Of a DNA stretch of 64,000 nucleotides, positions 54,536-63,009 are shown one piece after another (position 1 is the first letter of the stretch; the number at the start of each line of letters is the position of its first letter). The DNA is from Defluviitaleaceae bacterium (GTDB lineage Bacteria; Bacillota; Clostridia; Lachnospirales; WRAX01). Location of the stretch: the NCBI GenBank assembly GCA_009780415.1, contig WRAC01000006.1, positions 1 to 64,000 of the forward strand, in the 5' to 3' direction. Under the pieces are notes generated by a model. The model was not told the origin of the DNA. It did not search any database and saw nothing but the letters and a program-made list of their open reading frames with translations. Both the position numbers and the translations under genes were made by a program.

Positions 54536-54565
54536 AAATCCCCATGACTTTGGGGGTTTTCTTTT
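54536..54565 (+). terminator. Terminator of the small cassette
   Basis: ATCCCC and GGGGGT pair over a loop and are followed by TTTTCTTTT. Confidence 0.75.
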
Positions 54566-54575
54566 GCGGATTTTG

Positions 54576-54584
54576 TGGTATAAT
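54576..54584 (+). promoter_or_regulatory. Extended -10 promoter of the GHL10-amidase gene
   Basis: TGGTATAAT has the TG of an extended -10 and a perfect TATAAT (54579-54584). No good -35 is seen. The start codon is about 29 bases downstream, after TGGAGA. Confidence 0.55.
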
Positions 54585-54612
54585 GAGAGAAAACCCAGAA
54601 TGGAGATTTTAA

Positions 54613-57228
54613 ATGAGAAAGCTTTTCTGCGCGGCTGCGCTTGTTATGATATTCTTACTGCCGGGGAGCGTGAAGGTTATGGCGGCCCAGGAATTCCGCG
54701 CCGTTTGGGTCTGCTCGGTGCTAAACCTTGACTGGCCCAGCAGACCGGGTTTGAGCGTTGCCGAAATGAAATCCGAAGCGGACTACATAATGGACCGTGC
54801 GGCGGAAATCGGCTTAAACGCGATTATTTTACAAGTACGCCCTGAGGGGGACGCAATATATAAATCCGATATCTTCCCCTGGTCGCGTTTTCTGACAGGC
54901 ACGCAGGGGGACGCACCCGCCGATGGCTTTGACCCCCTGGAATATTGGATTGAGGGATCGCACAGACGCGGAATGGAGCTTCATGCTTGGATAAACCCGT
55001 ACCGCATAACCCATCGCGCATGGAACGTAACGGACGTTAATACGCTTGCGCCCAACAATCCCGCTCGGCAAAACCCGCATTTAACCAAGGTACACGGGCC
55101 CGCGCTGTTTTACGACCCCGGATTGCCCGCCGCGCGCGACCTCATTATCAGTGGCATTATAGAAATCATAACAAATTATAATGTTGACGGCATTCATTTG
55201 GACGATTATTTTTATCCCGCCAGGGATTTTAACGATGACGACACCTTCGCCGCGCATGGGGCGGGCTGGGATAACAAGGACTATTGGCGCAGGGAAAGCG
55301 TAAACACGCTGATAGCGGATATACAGCAAGCCATTCGCCATATCCGCCCGGAGGCGCGGTTCGGTATATCGCCCGTCGGCATTTGGCGCAACCGCAGCTC
55401 CGACCCGCTGGGCAGCGACACCCGGGGTTACGAGGGGTATTCCGAAATATTCGGGGATAGCCGCAGATGGGTGCTGGAGGGCTGGGTGGACTACATCTGC
55501 CCTCAGATATACTGGGCAATCGGCCACAGCAGCGCGGACTTCTCAACGCTGCTGCGCTGGTGGCATGACTTGGCCCGCGATACCGGCGTTGACCTGTACA
55601 TTGGCTTGGCGGCGTACAAAGAGGTGGACGGAGATTCGGCCTGGCCGGCGGGATCGGGCGAGATTATGCGCCAGCTTCAATACATGCAGCATTTCGATTC
55701 GATTGACGGGCATGTACATTTTCGGGCAAGGCATTTGTACGGCGGTTTAGGCGATCAAATCAAGGGGTTTTACGATAACCAGGTTATCAACCAAGGGTTT
55801 TATTCACCTTTGGTTATCGCCAGTGACCTGACAGTCGTTCAGCCGCGAGAAAACGTAACCGTCAGGGCCGCGGCAGGTTATTATATGTTTGGCGCCGCCG
55901 ACCCCAACCTTCCCGTCTATATGAATGGCATTCTCGTTGAAAACCGCACGGCTGAAGGGTTTTGGAGCGTTTACGCGCCCCTTTCGCAAGGAGATAATGT
56001 GTTTACCTTTACACAGGAGGGACGCCAATCCATTACGCGTACAATTACGAACAGGGAAGCCGCAACCCCCGCCCCGCCGAGGGATCCCATGAGGATCAAC
56101 GACTACGCCGCCGACCATCCCCTTTACGCAACCGTTAAGGACACGGCGATTTGGGCGTTTCCCGGGCATATGACCACCGGGGGTTCATCCTGGCTTTTGC
56201 TGCCGGGGCAGAAGGACAAGGTGACGGGTATGACAGAGGACGGGGCTTGGCTGCGGCTTAGCAGCGGCGCGTGGGTTGAAGCCAAGGACGTAGACACGCG
56301 TACCGAGGCCGCTTTAATCCTGAACCCCCTCCGCGACGGGATATATATGCACGATTTCCCGGATCTGCATTCGGTGACATGGCTTGCCACTGAATTCCCC
56401 GCCACAAATGTTATTTTTGAGGATAATGTACTGACCCTGTATTTCGGTATGCACACAACCGCTCCATATCTGGATATAGCCGACGGCGCGGGTCTTGACG
56501 ACACTATATTCAGCTCGGTGCAATCCGGTATGGATGGCGGCACGCCTTTCTACGCGTTTACAATCAAACCGGATGTGAATTTGGAAGGCTATTGGCAGAA
56601 TTACCAGCACGGAGCGTACAAATTCTTCTTCAAGCTGCGCAAAGCCTTCAGCGGCGGCGCAAACCCGCTTTCGGGATTTGTTTTCGTACTGGATGCCGGG
56701 CACGGGGGCAGCGAACCCGGCGCAAGGGGCGCGCTGGGCAATTTTATGGTTGAGAAGGATTTAAACCTCCCCATTACCCAAAAGCTTGCAGCAAGGCTTG
56801 AAGCCCTCGGCGCTCAGGTACACCTTACGCGGAACAGCGATACTTACGTTTCCGTGTTCCAGCGTACGGAGATAAGCCGCTCCGTCAAGCCCGACATGTT
56901 TATCTCCGTTCATTGCGACAGCGTCGCCGAAACGACGGATTCCACAAATATCCGGGGTACGACCATATATTACCGGAACGAGCTGAGCGGCCCCGCGGCC
57001 AATGCGTTCTTGCAAAACGTACATACCGTTAACCCCGCCACAACGCGCAATTTCGGTACAAGAACCGCCAATTTCTATGTCTGCCGCCCTTCCTGGGCGC
57101 CGTCTGTCCTTGTTGAGGTAAGCTTCATGAATAATATCCATGACTATTCATGGCTTTTAAACCCTGAGAATCAGGACGCCGTGGCGGCGGCTATAGTTGA
57201 CGCGGTATTGGCTTATTACAGGGATTAA
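54613..57228 (+). CDS. Secreted fusion of GHL10 (DigH/YngK-like) glycosidase and N-acetylmuramoyl-L-alanine amidase
   Basis: The 871-residue protein begins with a signal peptide (MRKLFCAAALVMIFLLPGSV). Residues 26 to about 385 are a GHL10/DUF187 domain: FRAVWVCSVLNLDWPSRPG, LNAIILQVRPEGDAIYKS, LHAWINPYRIT, GIHLDDYFYP. Beta-rich linkers follow. Residues from about 690 are an Amidase_3 domain with LDAGHGG (zinc His, about 697), VEKDLNL (zinc Glu), SVHCDS (second His) and EVSFMNN (catalytic Glu). E. coli DigH (YddW), of the same glycosidase family, cleaves glycan strands stripped of peptides, which are amidase products. The fusion would thus do both steps of septal wall cleavage. Metal residues all look intact. 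Confidence 0.9.
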   Translation: MRKLFCAAALVMIFLLPGSVKVMAAQEFRAVWVCSVLNLDWPSRPGLSVAEMKSEADYIMDRAAEIGLNAIILQVRPEGDAIYKSDIFPWSRFLTGTQGDAPADGFDPLEYWIEGSHRRGMELHAWINPYRITHRAWNVTDVNTLAPNNPARQNPHLTKVHGPALFYDPGLPAARDLIISGIIEIITNYNVDGIHLDDYFYPARDFNDDDTFAAHGAGWDNKDYWRRESVNTLIADIQQAIRHIRPEARFGISPVGIWRNRSSDPLGSDTRGYEGYSEIFGDSRRWVLEGWVDYICPQIYWAIGHSSADFSTLLRWWHDLARDTGVDLYIGLAAYKEVDGDSAWPAGSGEIMRQLQYMQHFDSIDGHVHFRARHLYGGLGDQIKGFYDNQVINQGFYSPLVIASDLTVVQPRENVTVRAAAGYYMFGAADPNLPVYMNGILVENRTAEGFWSVYAPLSQGDNVFTFTQEGRQSITRTITNREAATPAPPRDPMRINDYAADHPLYATVKDTAIWAFPGHMTTGGSSWLLLPGQKDKVTGMTEDGAWLRLSSGAWVEAKDVDTRTEAALILNPLRDGIYMHDFPDLHSVTWLATEFPATNVIFEDNVLTLYFGMHTTAPYLDIADGAGLDDTIFSSVQSGMDGGTPFYAFTIKPDVNLEGYWQNYQHGAYKFFFKLRKAFSGGANPLSGFVFVLDAGHGGSEPGARGALGNFMVEKDLNLPITQKLAARLEALGAQVHLTRNSDTYVSVFQRTEISRSVKPDMFISVHCDSVAETTDSTNIRGTTIYYRNELSGPAANAFLQNVHTVNPATTRNFGTRTANFYVCRPSWAPSVLVEVSFMNNIHDYSWLLNPENQDAVAAAIVDAVLAYYRD

Positions 57229-57233
57229 GATAA

Positions 57234-60200
57234 ATGTCCGCTCTCGGCCTCTTTGACCCGATAACGAAAAACTGGTTCCAAGGCACCTTGGGAGAACCTA
57301 CGCCCGTGCAGGAGAAAGCCTGGCCCGCAATTGCCGCGGGCGGGCATACGCTGGTCTGCGCGCCGACGGGCACAGGTAAAACCCTTAGTGCCTTTTTGGT
57401 TTTTATAGACAGGTTAAAATCCATGGCGCGGGCGGGTACATTGGAAAAGAAGCTGTATGTAATCTATATTTCACCGCTGAAGGCCTTGGCGGGGGATATC
57501 CGCGAAAATCTGCACAAACCCCTGCGCGGTATTTTTCAGGATGAGGTAAAATCCGGTATCTCAACGGTTGAAAACCCCCATGGGCTGAACATCTCCATCC
57601 GCACGGGTGACACAACTACCGCCGAACGCCGGAGAATGATAAAATCACCTCCGCATATCCTGATTACCACGCCGGAGTCACTATATCTGCTGCTTTCAAG
57701 CACATCCGGCCGCGGTATTCTGGAAAAGGCGCAGGCTATAATCATAGACGAGCTGCACGCGATGATAGACACCAAGCGCGGGGCGCATCTCATGTTTTCA
57801 TTGGCAAGGCTGGACAAGCTTTGCGGCAGGCCCTTGCAGCGGATCGGCCTTTCCGCGACGGTGGAACCGCCCGAGCTTGCGGCTGATTATCTGTCCGGCG
57901 GCGAACCCGTTGAGATTGTCGCGCCAAAAATGAAGAAAGCTTATGAAATAGCGGTTATTGACCCTTCGGATGAAATGATGGTTTTGCCGGAGGGTACGAT
58001 ATGGCCGGAGATAGCCCGGCATGTTTACGAGCAGTGCATTGATGCCCGGAGCGTTATCGCCTTTGTCGAAGGGCGTATGTACGCGGAAAAATTAGCTTAC
58101 TATGTAAACTTGACAGCGGGCGAAAATTTCGCAAGGACGCATCATGGCTGCGTCTCAAAGGAACAGCGGCATCAGGCCGAAAACGACCTGCGCAGCGGCA
58201 AATTGCGGCTTTTGTGCGCCACCTCCTCAATGGAGCTAGGCATTGACGTGGGCGATATTGACCGCGTTGTCCAAATAAGTTATCCCCGCTCCATCTCCAG
58301 CGTTATGCAGCGTCTGGGACGCGCCGGGCATAATCCGGGGCGCGTCAGCGTTATGCGCATGTTTCCGCGTATGACCTCCGAGGCGCTGTACTGCGGGCTT
58401 ACCGCACGGGTCGCGATGGATGGCGGCATCGAGCGTTCCCGTCCGCCGCGCCTGTGTTTCGACGTGCTGGCCCAGCATTTGGTTTCCATGGCGGCGGTTG
58501 AGGATTATTGCATAGACGGCGTGATGGATATCCTGCCGCGCGCGTATCCGTTCAGGGAAGTAACGCGCGGGGATGTGTGCGACATCCTCTGTATGCTGGC
58601 GGGGGATTATGAGCACAACCGCGATTTACCCGTTCGCCCCAGGCTTCTGTACGACCGCGTAAACGGCACGGTGGAAGGGGATAACTACAGCCGGCTGCTG
58701 GCGGTATCAACGGGCGGCACGATCCCCGACATGGGCATGTTTTCGGTGCGCGCTGAAAATGGCACAAAATTAGGCGAGCTGGACGAGGAGTTTGTATTCG
58801 AGGCACGCGTGGGCGATAAGTTCATGCTGGGTTCGTTCGCGTGGAAAATACGCCGTATAGACCGCGAATCCGTTACGGTGTCCCAAACCAACGCCGAGGG
58901 CGCTCAGCCCCCTTTTTGGCGGCACGCGTGGCTTTCGCGGAAGCTGCAGACCAGCATGGCCTTCGGGCAAATCATCAGCCGCATAAACGAAGCGCGGGAA
59001 TACGATGGCATTCTGAACATTTTGCGCGAATGCGGCCTGGATGACTCCGCCGCGCAAAACACCACCCGGCTGATACAGCGGCAAATGGACGCCACGGGCG
59101 TACTGCCCGACCACCGCACTATTATTGCCGAGCATTTCAACGACGAAGCCGGCGATAACCAGATTATGATACACAGCATCTTCGGGCGCCAGATAAACGC
59201 GCCGCTCTCGATTCTTCTGCAGGAGGCGGCAAAGCGTACGACATACACGGATATAACATGTTTCGAGGACGACGACGGCGTGCTGATGATGTCTACGGGC
59301 GGCGCATTCCCCGAGGGCCTTCTGCGCCGCATTGACCCTGAAACGGCGCAAGACGAGCTTGCCGCCATCCTGCCCGCAACCCCGCTGTTTGGCATGACCT
59401 TCCGCTACAACTCCGCCCGCGCGCTTATGATGGGCGTTAGACAGGCCAAGCGGGTGCCGCTGTGGGTTCAGCGGCTGCGCGCGGCGGAGATGCTTGATAT
59501 GGTGGTGGGATATGAGAATCATCCCCTGATACGCGAAACCAAGCGCGAATGCATGGAGGATTATTGGGATATCCCCGGCCTGTGCGGAGTTTTACGAGAC
59601 ATACGCGCAGGTAAGATACAGGTAAGGGAGATTTTTGTGACGGAGCCGTCGCCCCTGTCGCTTCAATTACGGAGGCAGGCGGAGAGTTCGCTGCTTTACG
59701 TATACAATCCCAGCACGTCCGGCATAAACCGGGCGGCTAACGACGCTTTGCAATCAGTAATTGAATTGAAGCCCGCCGCCGAAGCCCTTGCCCGCGCCGC
59801 GGAGCGCAGGCGTTTGCCCGAGGACGCGAACAGCTTGCATTCGCTGCTTATGATGGAAGGCGATCTGGAGGCCGGGGAGCTGGATATTCCGCTGGAGTGG
59901 CTTGAGGAACTGGCGGCAAAAAACCGCGCGGCTTATATTGAACCGGGCTTGTGGATTGCCGCCGAACATAATGAAGAGTATACCAATGCGTTTGAACATA
60001 GTGATGAGGCGGCATTGACCCGTATAGCGCGGCGTGCGCTGCGTTTCCGAGGGCCGCTGGACGGGGCGGCGCTTGCCGCGCGGTATTCGCTGGCATTGGA
60101 TGAAGCCGTGCGGATATTGGATCGGCTGGTTGGCGAAAAGGCCGCGAAACCTGACGACGGATTATATTACCACACCGACGTTTACGAACGGGCGCGCGGC

Positions 60201-61385
60201 GAAACCATTCAGGCCCGCCGCCGTCAAGCCAAAACCCAGCCCGCCGCCCATTACGCCGCTCTTCTAACGGAAAAGGCATTCCTTGCCGCGCCGCCTCCCG
60301 AACAGCTGCGCGCGGCCCTTGAACTGCTGAAAAACCGCGAATTCCCGCCCGAAGCTTGGGAAGCCGCGCTTTTACCCGCCCGTGTGACGGCTTACCGCCC
60401 GCAGATGCTTGACGCGCTGCTAGGGGAGGGTGGGTTTTATTGGCGTTTCGGCAATGGGGAAAATCTAAGCTTCCATTCATACGCCGACGCGGACTGGGAA
60501 ACCGACATGTCGGCTAAAGCCGGGGATTTGGCCGGTGACAGGCTAATCATCTATCAAACCCTGCTGAGCCGCGGAGCGGTATTTGCTTCCGCCTTAACGG
60601 GGCCGCTTGCGGGCCGCCCCGCCCATGACGCGCTGCGGGATTTGATGGCGGGAGGGCTTGTACACGCCGACAGCTTCATGCCCGTCAGACAGTTGCTTGA
60701 CCGCGCAAAGACCGAAAAATCAACAGCCAGACAGCGCGTCAACGCCCGGGTGCAGACCTTGACCTCCGGACGCTGGGATATCTCGCGCCCTGTTATTTCA
60801 AGCGCATTGGAAGAAGCGATCAACCAGGCGTTTGACAAATATGTTATTCTGTGCCGCGAAACTGCCAAGGAATTGGGCTTGCCGTGGGCGGAAGCGCTGG
60901 AGCTCCTCCGCGCTATGGAGTACACCGGGGCCGCGCGGCGCGGGTACTTTGTGGACGGGCTTTCCGGGGCGCAATACGTGAGGGATGGCGATTACACCTA
61001 CACCGTCGCCGCCCTAGAGGCCCCCGCGCAGGAGCTCCGCTGGCTTCCCGCCCAGGACCCCTGCCAGCCTTGGGGGCATGTTTTAAAGCATCATCAGGAT
61101 AGGGAGTTCATGCTTGGGCAGGGTACCTATGCCGCGCTGCATGCGGGGCTGCCGATTGCCGTATTTGAGCGTTCCGGCGCGGCCTTGCGCGTATTTAACG
61201 CTGAGCCTGAGCTGGTTGATTCCGCCTTGAGGCGTTTTGTTTCGGATTTCACTGCGCGCCGGGTTTATCCGGCGGCAAAGCGCATAACCGTTAAGAATTA
61301 TCCGCCAAATGCGGAAGCGGCTTTAGCAGCCGCCGGGTTTGCGCGTGTTATGGATGATTTCGTTCTGCGCCGTGATCATTATTAA
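57234..61385 (+). CDS. lhr: Lhr-type large helicase
   Basis: The 1383-residue protein is a superfamily 2 helicase of the Lhr group, thought to act in DNA repair. Q-motif-like PTPVQEKAWP, Walker A CAPTGTGKT (43-50), DELHAM (motif II, about 172), SATV and the motif VI arginines in MQRLGRAGHNPG are present. After the two RecA lobes come a winged helix and the long C-terminal Lhr core (ALYCGLTARV, DVLAQHLVSMA). The last ~400 residues form the additional C-terminal half of full-length bacterial Lhr. The start follows the amidase stop by 5 bases. It overlaps the convergent ATPase gene by 38 bases. Confidence 0.92.
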   Translation: MSALGLFDPITKNWFQGTLGEPTPVQEKAWPAIAAGGHTLVCAPTGTGKTLSAFLVFIDRLKSMARAGTLEKKLYVIYISPLKALAGDIRENLHKPLRGIFQDEVKSGISTVENPHGLNISIRTGDTTTAERRRMIKSPPHILITTPESLYLLLSSTSGRGILEKAQAIIIDELHAMIDTKRGAHLMFSLARLDKLCGRPLQRIGLSATVEPPELAADYLSGGEPVEIVAPKMKKAYEIAVIDPSDEMMVLPEGTIWPEIARHVYEQCIDARSVIAFVEGRMYAEKLAYYVNLTAGENFARTHHGCVSKEQRHQAENDLRSGKLRLLCATSSMELGIDVGDIDRVVQISYPRSISSVMQRLGRAGHNPGRVSVMRMFPRMTSEALYCGLTARVAMDGGIERSRPPRLCFDVLAQHLVSMAAVEDYCIDGVMDILPRAYPFREVTRGDVCDILCMLAGDYEHNRDLPVRPRLLYDRVNGTVEGDNYSRLLAVSTGGTIPDMGMFSVRAENGTKLGELDEEFVFEARVGDKFMLGSFAWKIRRIDRESVTVSQTNAEGAQPPFWRHAWLSRKLQTSMAFGQIISRINEAREYDGILNILRECGLDDSAAQNTTRLIQRQMDATGVLPDHRTIIAEHFNDEAGDNQIMIHSIFGRQINAPLSILLQEAAKRTTYTDITCFEDDDGVLMMSTGGAFPEGLLRRIDPETAQDELAAILPATPLFGMTFRYNSARALMMGVRQAKRVPLWVQRLRAAEMLDMVVGYENHPLIRETKRECMEDYWDIPGLCGVLRDIRAGKIQVREIFVTEPSPLSLQLRRQAESSLLYVYNPSTSGINRAANDALQSVIELKPAAEALARAAERRRLPEDANSLHSLLMMEGDLEAGELDIPLEWLEELAAKNRAAYIEPGLWIAAEHNEEYTNAFEHSDEAALTRIARRALRFRGPLDGAALAARYSLALDEAVRILDRLVGEKAAKPDDGLYYHTDVYERARGETIQARRRQAKTQPAAHYAALLTEKAFLAAPPPEQLRAALELLKNREFPPEAWEAALLPARVTAYRPQMLDALLGEGGFYWRFGNGENLSFHSYADADWETDMSAKAGDLAGDRLIIYQTLLSRGAVFASALTGPLAGRPAHDALRDLMAGGLVHADSFMPVRQLLDRAKTEKSTARQRVNARVQTLTSGRWDISRPVISSALEEAINQAFDKYVILCRETAKELGLPWAEALELLRAMEYTGAARRGYFVDGLSGAQYVRDGDYTYTVAALEAPAQELRWLPAQDPCQPWGHVLKHHQDREFMLGQGTYAALHAGLPIAVFERSGAALRVFNAEPELVDSALRRFVSDFTARRVYPAAKRITVKNYPPNAEAALAAAGFARVMDDFVLRRDHY

Positions 61386-62235
61386 ACTCATTTCTTCGCG
61401 TATCAAAGAATTCATGAAATAGCCGCACATTTTCCAACTCCGTCCACGGCTGTACCGCCGCCGGGTTTTCATCAAGGTTATATATCTTCGCTCCGCGCAG
61501 GGCAAGGATAAATGGCGAGTGAGTGGAGATAATCAACTGGCACCCGAAAAACCGCACGGAGTTTTCGATGAATCCAGCTAATTCAATCTGGCGTTTTGGC
61601 GAAAGGCTGTTTTCAGGCTCGTCTAAAAGATACAGCCCGTTTTCGCCTATTTTCTCCGTAAAGTATTGGAATGCAGATTCTCCGTTTGAGAATTCCCTTA
61701 TATTATCAATTAATTCACCGCGCACAAACCGCGATTGTGTCTTACTCCGCGCTTTACCGACTTTTTTAAGCTGATCATAATCCGCCATCGACTTTAATTG
61801 AAACTGTGAATGCTTCGCGTCCAGATATTCCGTAAAAAGCTCATCCCGCTTCAAGTCAATTCCCTCGTTCAGGCCGCGTATGTCCAGCATAAAGTCAAAA
61901 ACGTCGTCGCTCGTTACAATACGGCTGTTTTCCGGGACGCGGGCTTGGATTTCCATTTTACACATTCCAACGTAATCGGGAAAGAAATTTGTTTTGTTAT
62001 AAGTTGAATCGCGCCGAACCTTCAATTTCTCCGCGATAACATTTAACGCCGTCGATTTTCCCGAGCCGTTTCCGCCGTAAAAAATGGTTATAGGCTCAAA
62101 ATCAACTCTTCCAAGGCAATGTTTTGACAATACCTTAAACGGATAAAAAGAGTCGTAGCACGTTCTTCTCGTGCCCAGAATAAAAAGTGTTTCCGCATTG
62201 TCATCAGGAAATGTAAAGCTCTTCAAATAAACCAT
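61348..62235 (-). CDS. AAA ATPase of the COG3910 type
   Basis: The 295-residue protein has Walker A FYGGNGSGKST near residue 55, and near the end LYLLDEPENSLSPKRQIELA (Walker B) plus QLIISTHSPFILALRGAKIYNL (switch histidine). This is the ABC/Rad50-like group of stand-alone predicted ATPases, which lack membrane parts. Its start is one base from the methyltransferase stop, so the two are translated together. The role is unknown. Such ATPases occur in defence and repair modules as well as alone. Its last 38 bases overlap lhr. Confidence 0.88.
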   Translation of the reverse strand: MVYLKSFTFPDDNAETLFILGTRRTCYDSFYPFKVLSKHCLGRVDFEPITIFYGGNGSGKSTALNVIAEKLKVRRDSTYNKTNFFPDYVGMCKMEIQARVPENSRIVTSDDVFDFMLDIRGLNEGIDLKRDELFTEYLDAKHSQFQLKSMADYDQLKKVGKARSKTQSRFVRGELIDNIREFSNGESAFQYFTEKIGENGLYLLDEPENSLSPKRQIELAGFIENSVRFFGCQLIISTHSPFILALRGAKIYNLDENPAAVQPWTELENVRLFHEFFDTRRNEFNNDHGAERNHP

Positions 62236-63009
62236 TTATTTCTCCGTAATATACAGAACCTCATTCGCGTATTCCTCCCTGTAAATAACAGGAAGCCCGT
62301 TCATAAACGCGTCATAGGTATCTTTCATGCCAACATTTTTCCCGGACATTGTTTTTGTCGGAAAACTGATTGCGGCGTAACGGGCATTCAATTCGCCCAG
62401 CACGCGCCGCGCGCCGTTTTTTTCCAAACGCTCAAGCAGCGGCAGCAATTTAAACATGAATACGCAATCAACACTGGTTTCCGGCGTTTTTACCAGGATA
62501 TCACCGGCAAACGCCTCCCCCTTTATTCCGAGTTTTTCAATCAATTTCCGCACTAAGGCAATCGCGCGGGTATGTACGTCCATTGCGTAGTATTCCACAC
62601 CTTTCATACAATCCGTATGCGGAATCATAAACGGGCCCAGACCGCAGCCCACATCCAAAACGCTGTTAAAACCCGTAACGCGCCGGATATCGCAAAGCAT
62701 CCGCGCAAAATGGCGCTTACGTTCCAGTGTAGACTGGTGCAAATCCAGAACTTCCGCGGTTTTCGCCAAAACATCCCCGGAGCAATCCCAATCCGTTTCA
62801 TTCATAATGCTTTCCGCGCGTTTAACCGCCGCTTCGGGCAAAAACGCCGCCGAAATCTCCCGCAGGGTTGATTTTACGGATTTTAACACCAGCTTCTCGG
62901 ACTTATATTTAGGAACAGCCGCAAAGATAACCCTTTGAACAGTTTCGCCGCATATCCCGCCGTATTCCTTCGATGCCTTTACAGCTTCAAACAGTTTATC
63001 GGTATCCAT
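62236..63009 (-). CDS. ArmA/Rmt-like 16S rRNA (guanine-N7) methyltransferase
   Basis: The 257-residue protein matches the ArmA/Rmt/Kgm (FmrO) family in length and pattern. It has LHQSTLERKRHF (family: HxSTxER), the SAM site VLDVGCGLGPFMIP (family: LDxxCGxNP; Asn is here Gly), AMDVHTRAIALV, FMFKLLPLLERLEK and AISFPTKTMSGKNVGM, then ANEVLYITEK. Known members methylate N7 of G1405 in 16S rRNA and give high resistance to gentamicin-type aminoglycosides. Here activity and target are unproven. It overlaps the TGT-like gene by 14 bases and precedes an ATPase, unlike the mobile resistance genes I know. Confidence 0.88.
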   Translation of the reverse strand: MDTDKLFEAVKASKEYGGICGETVQRVIFAAVPKYKSEKLVLKSVKSTLREISAAFLPEAAVKRAESIMNETDWDCSGDVLAKTAEVLDLHQSTLERKRHFARMLCDIRRVTGFNSVLDVGCGLGPFMIPHTDCMKGVEYYAMDVHTRAIALVRKLIEKLGIKGEAFAGDILVKTPETSVDCVFMFKLLPLLERLEKNGARRVLGELNARYAAISFPTKTMSGKNVGMKDTYDAFMNGLPVIYREEYANEVLYITEK

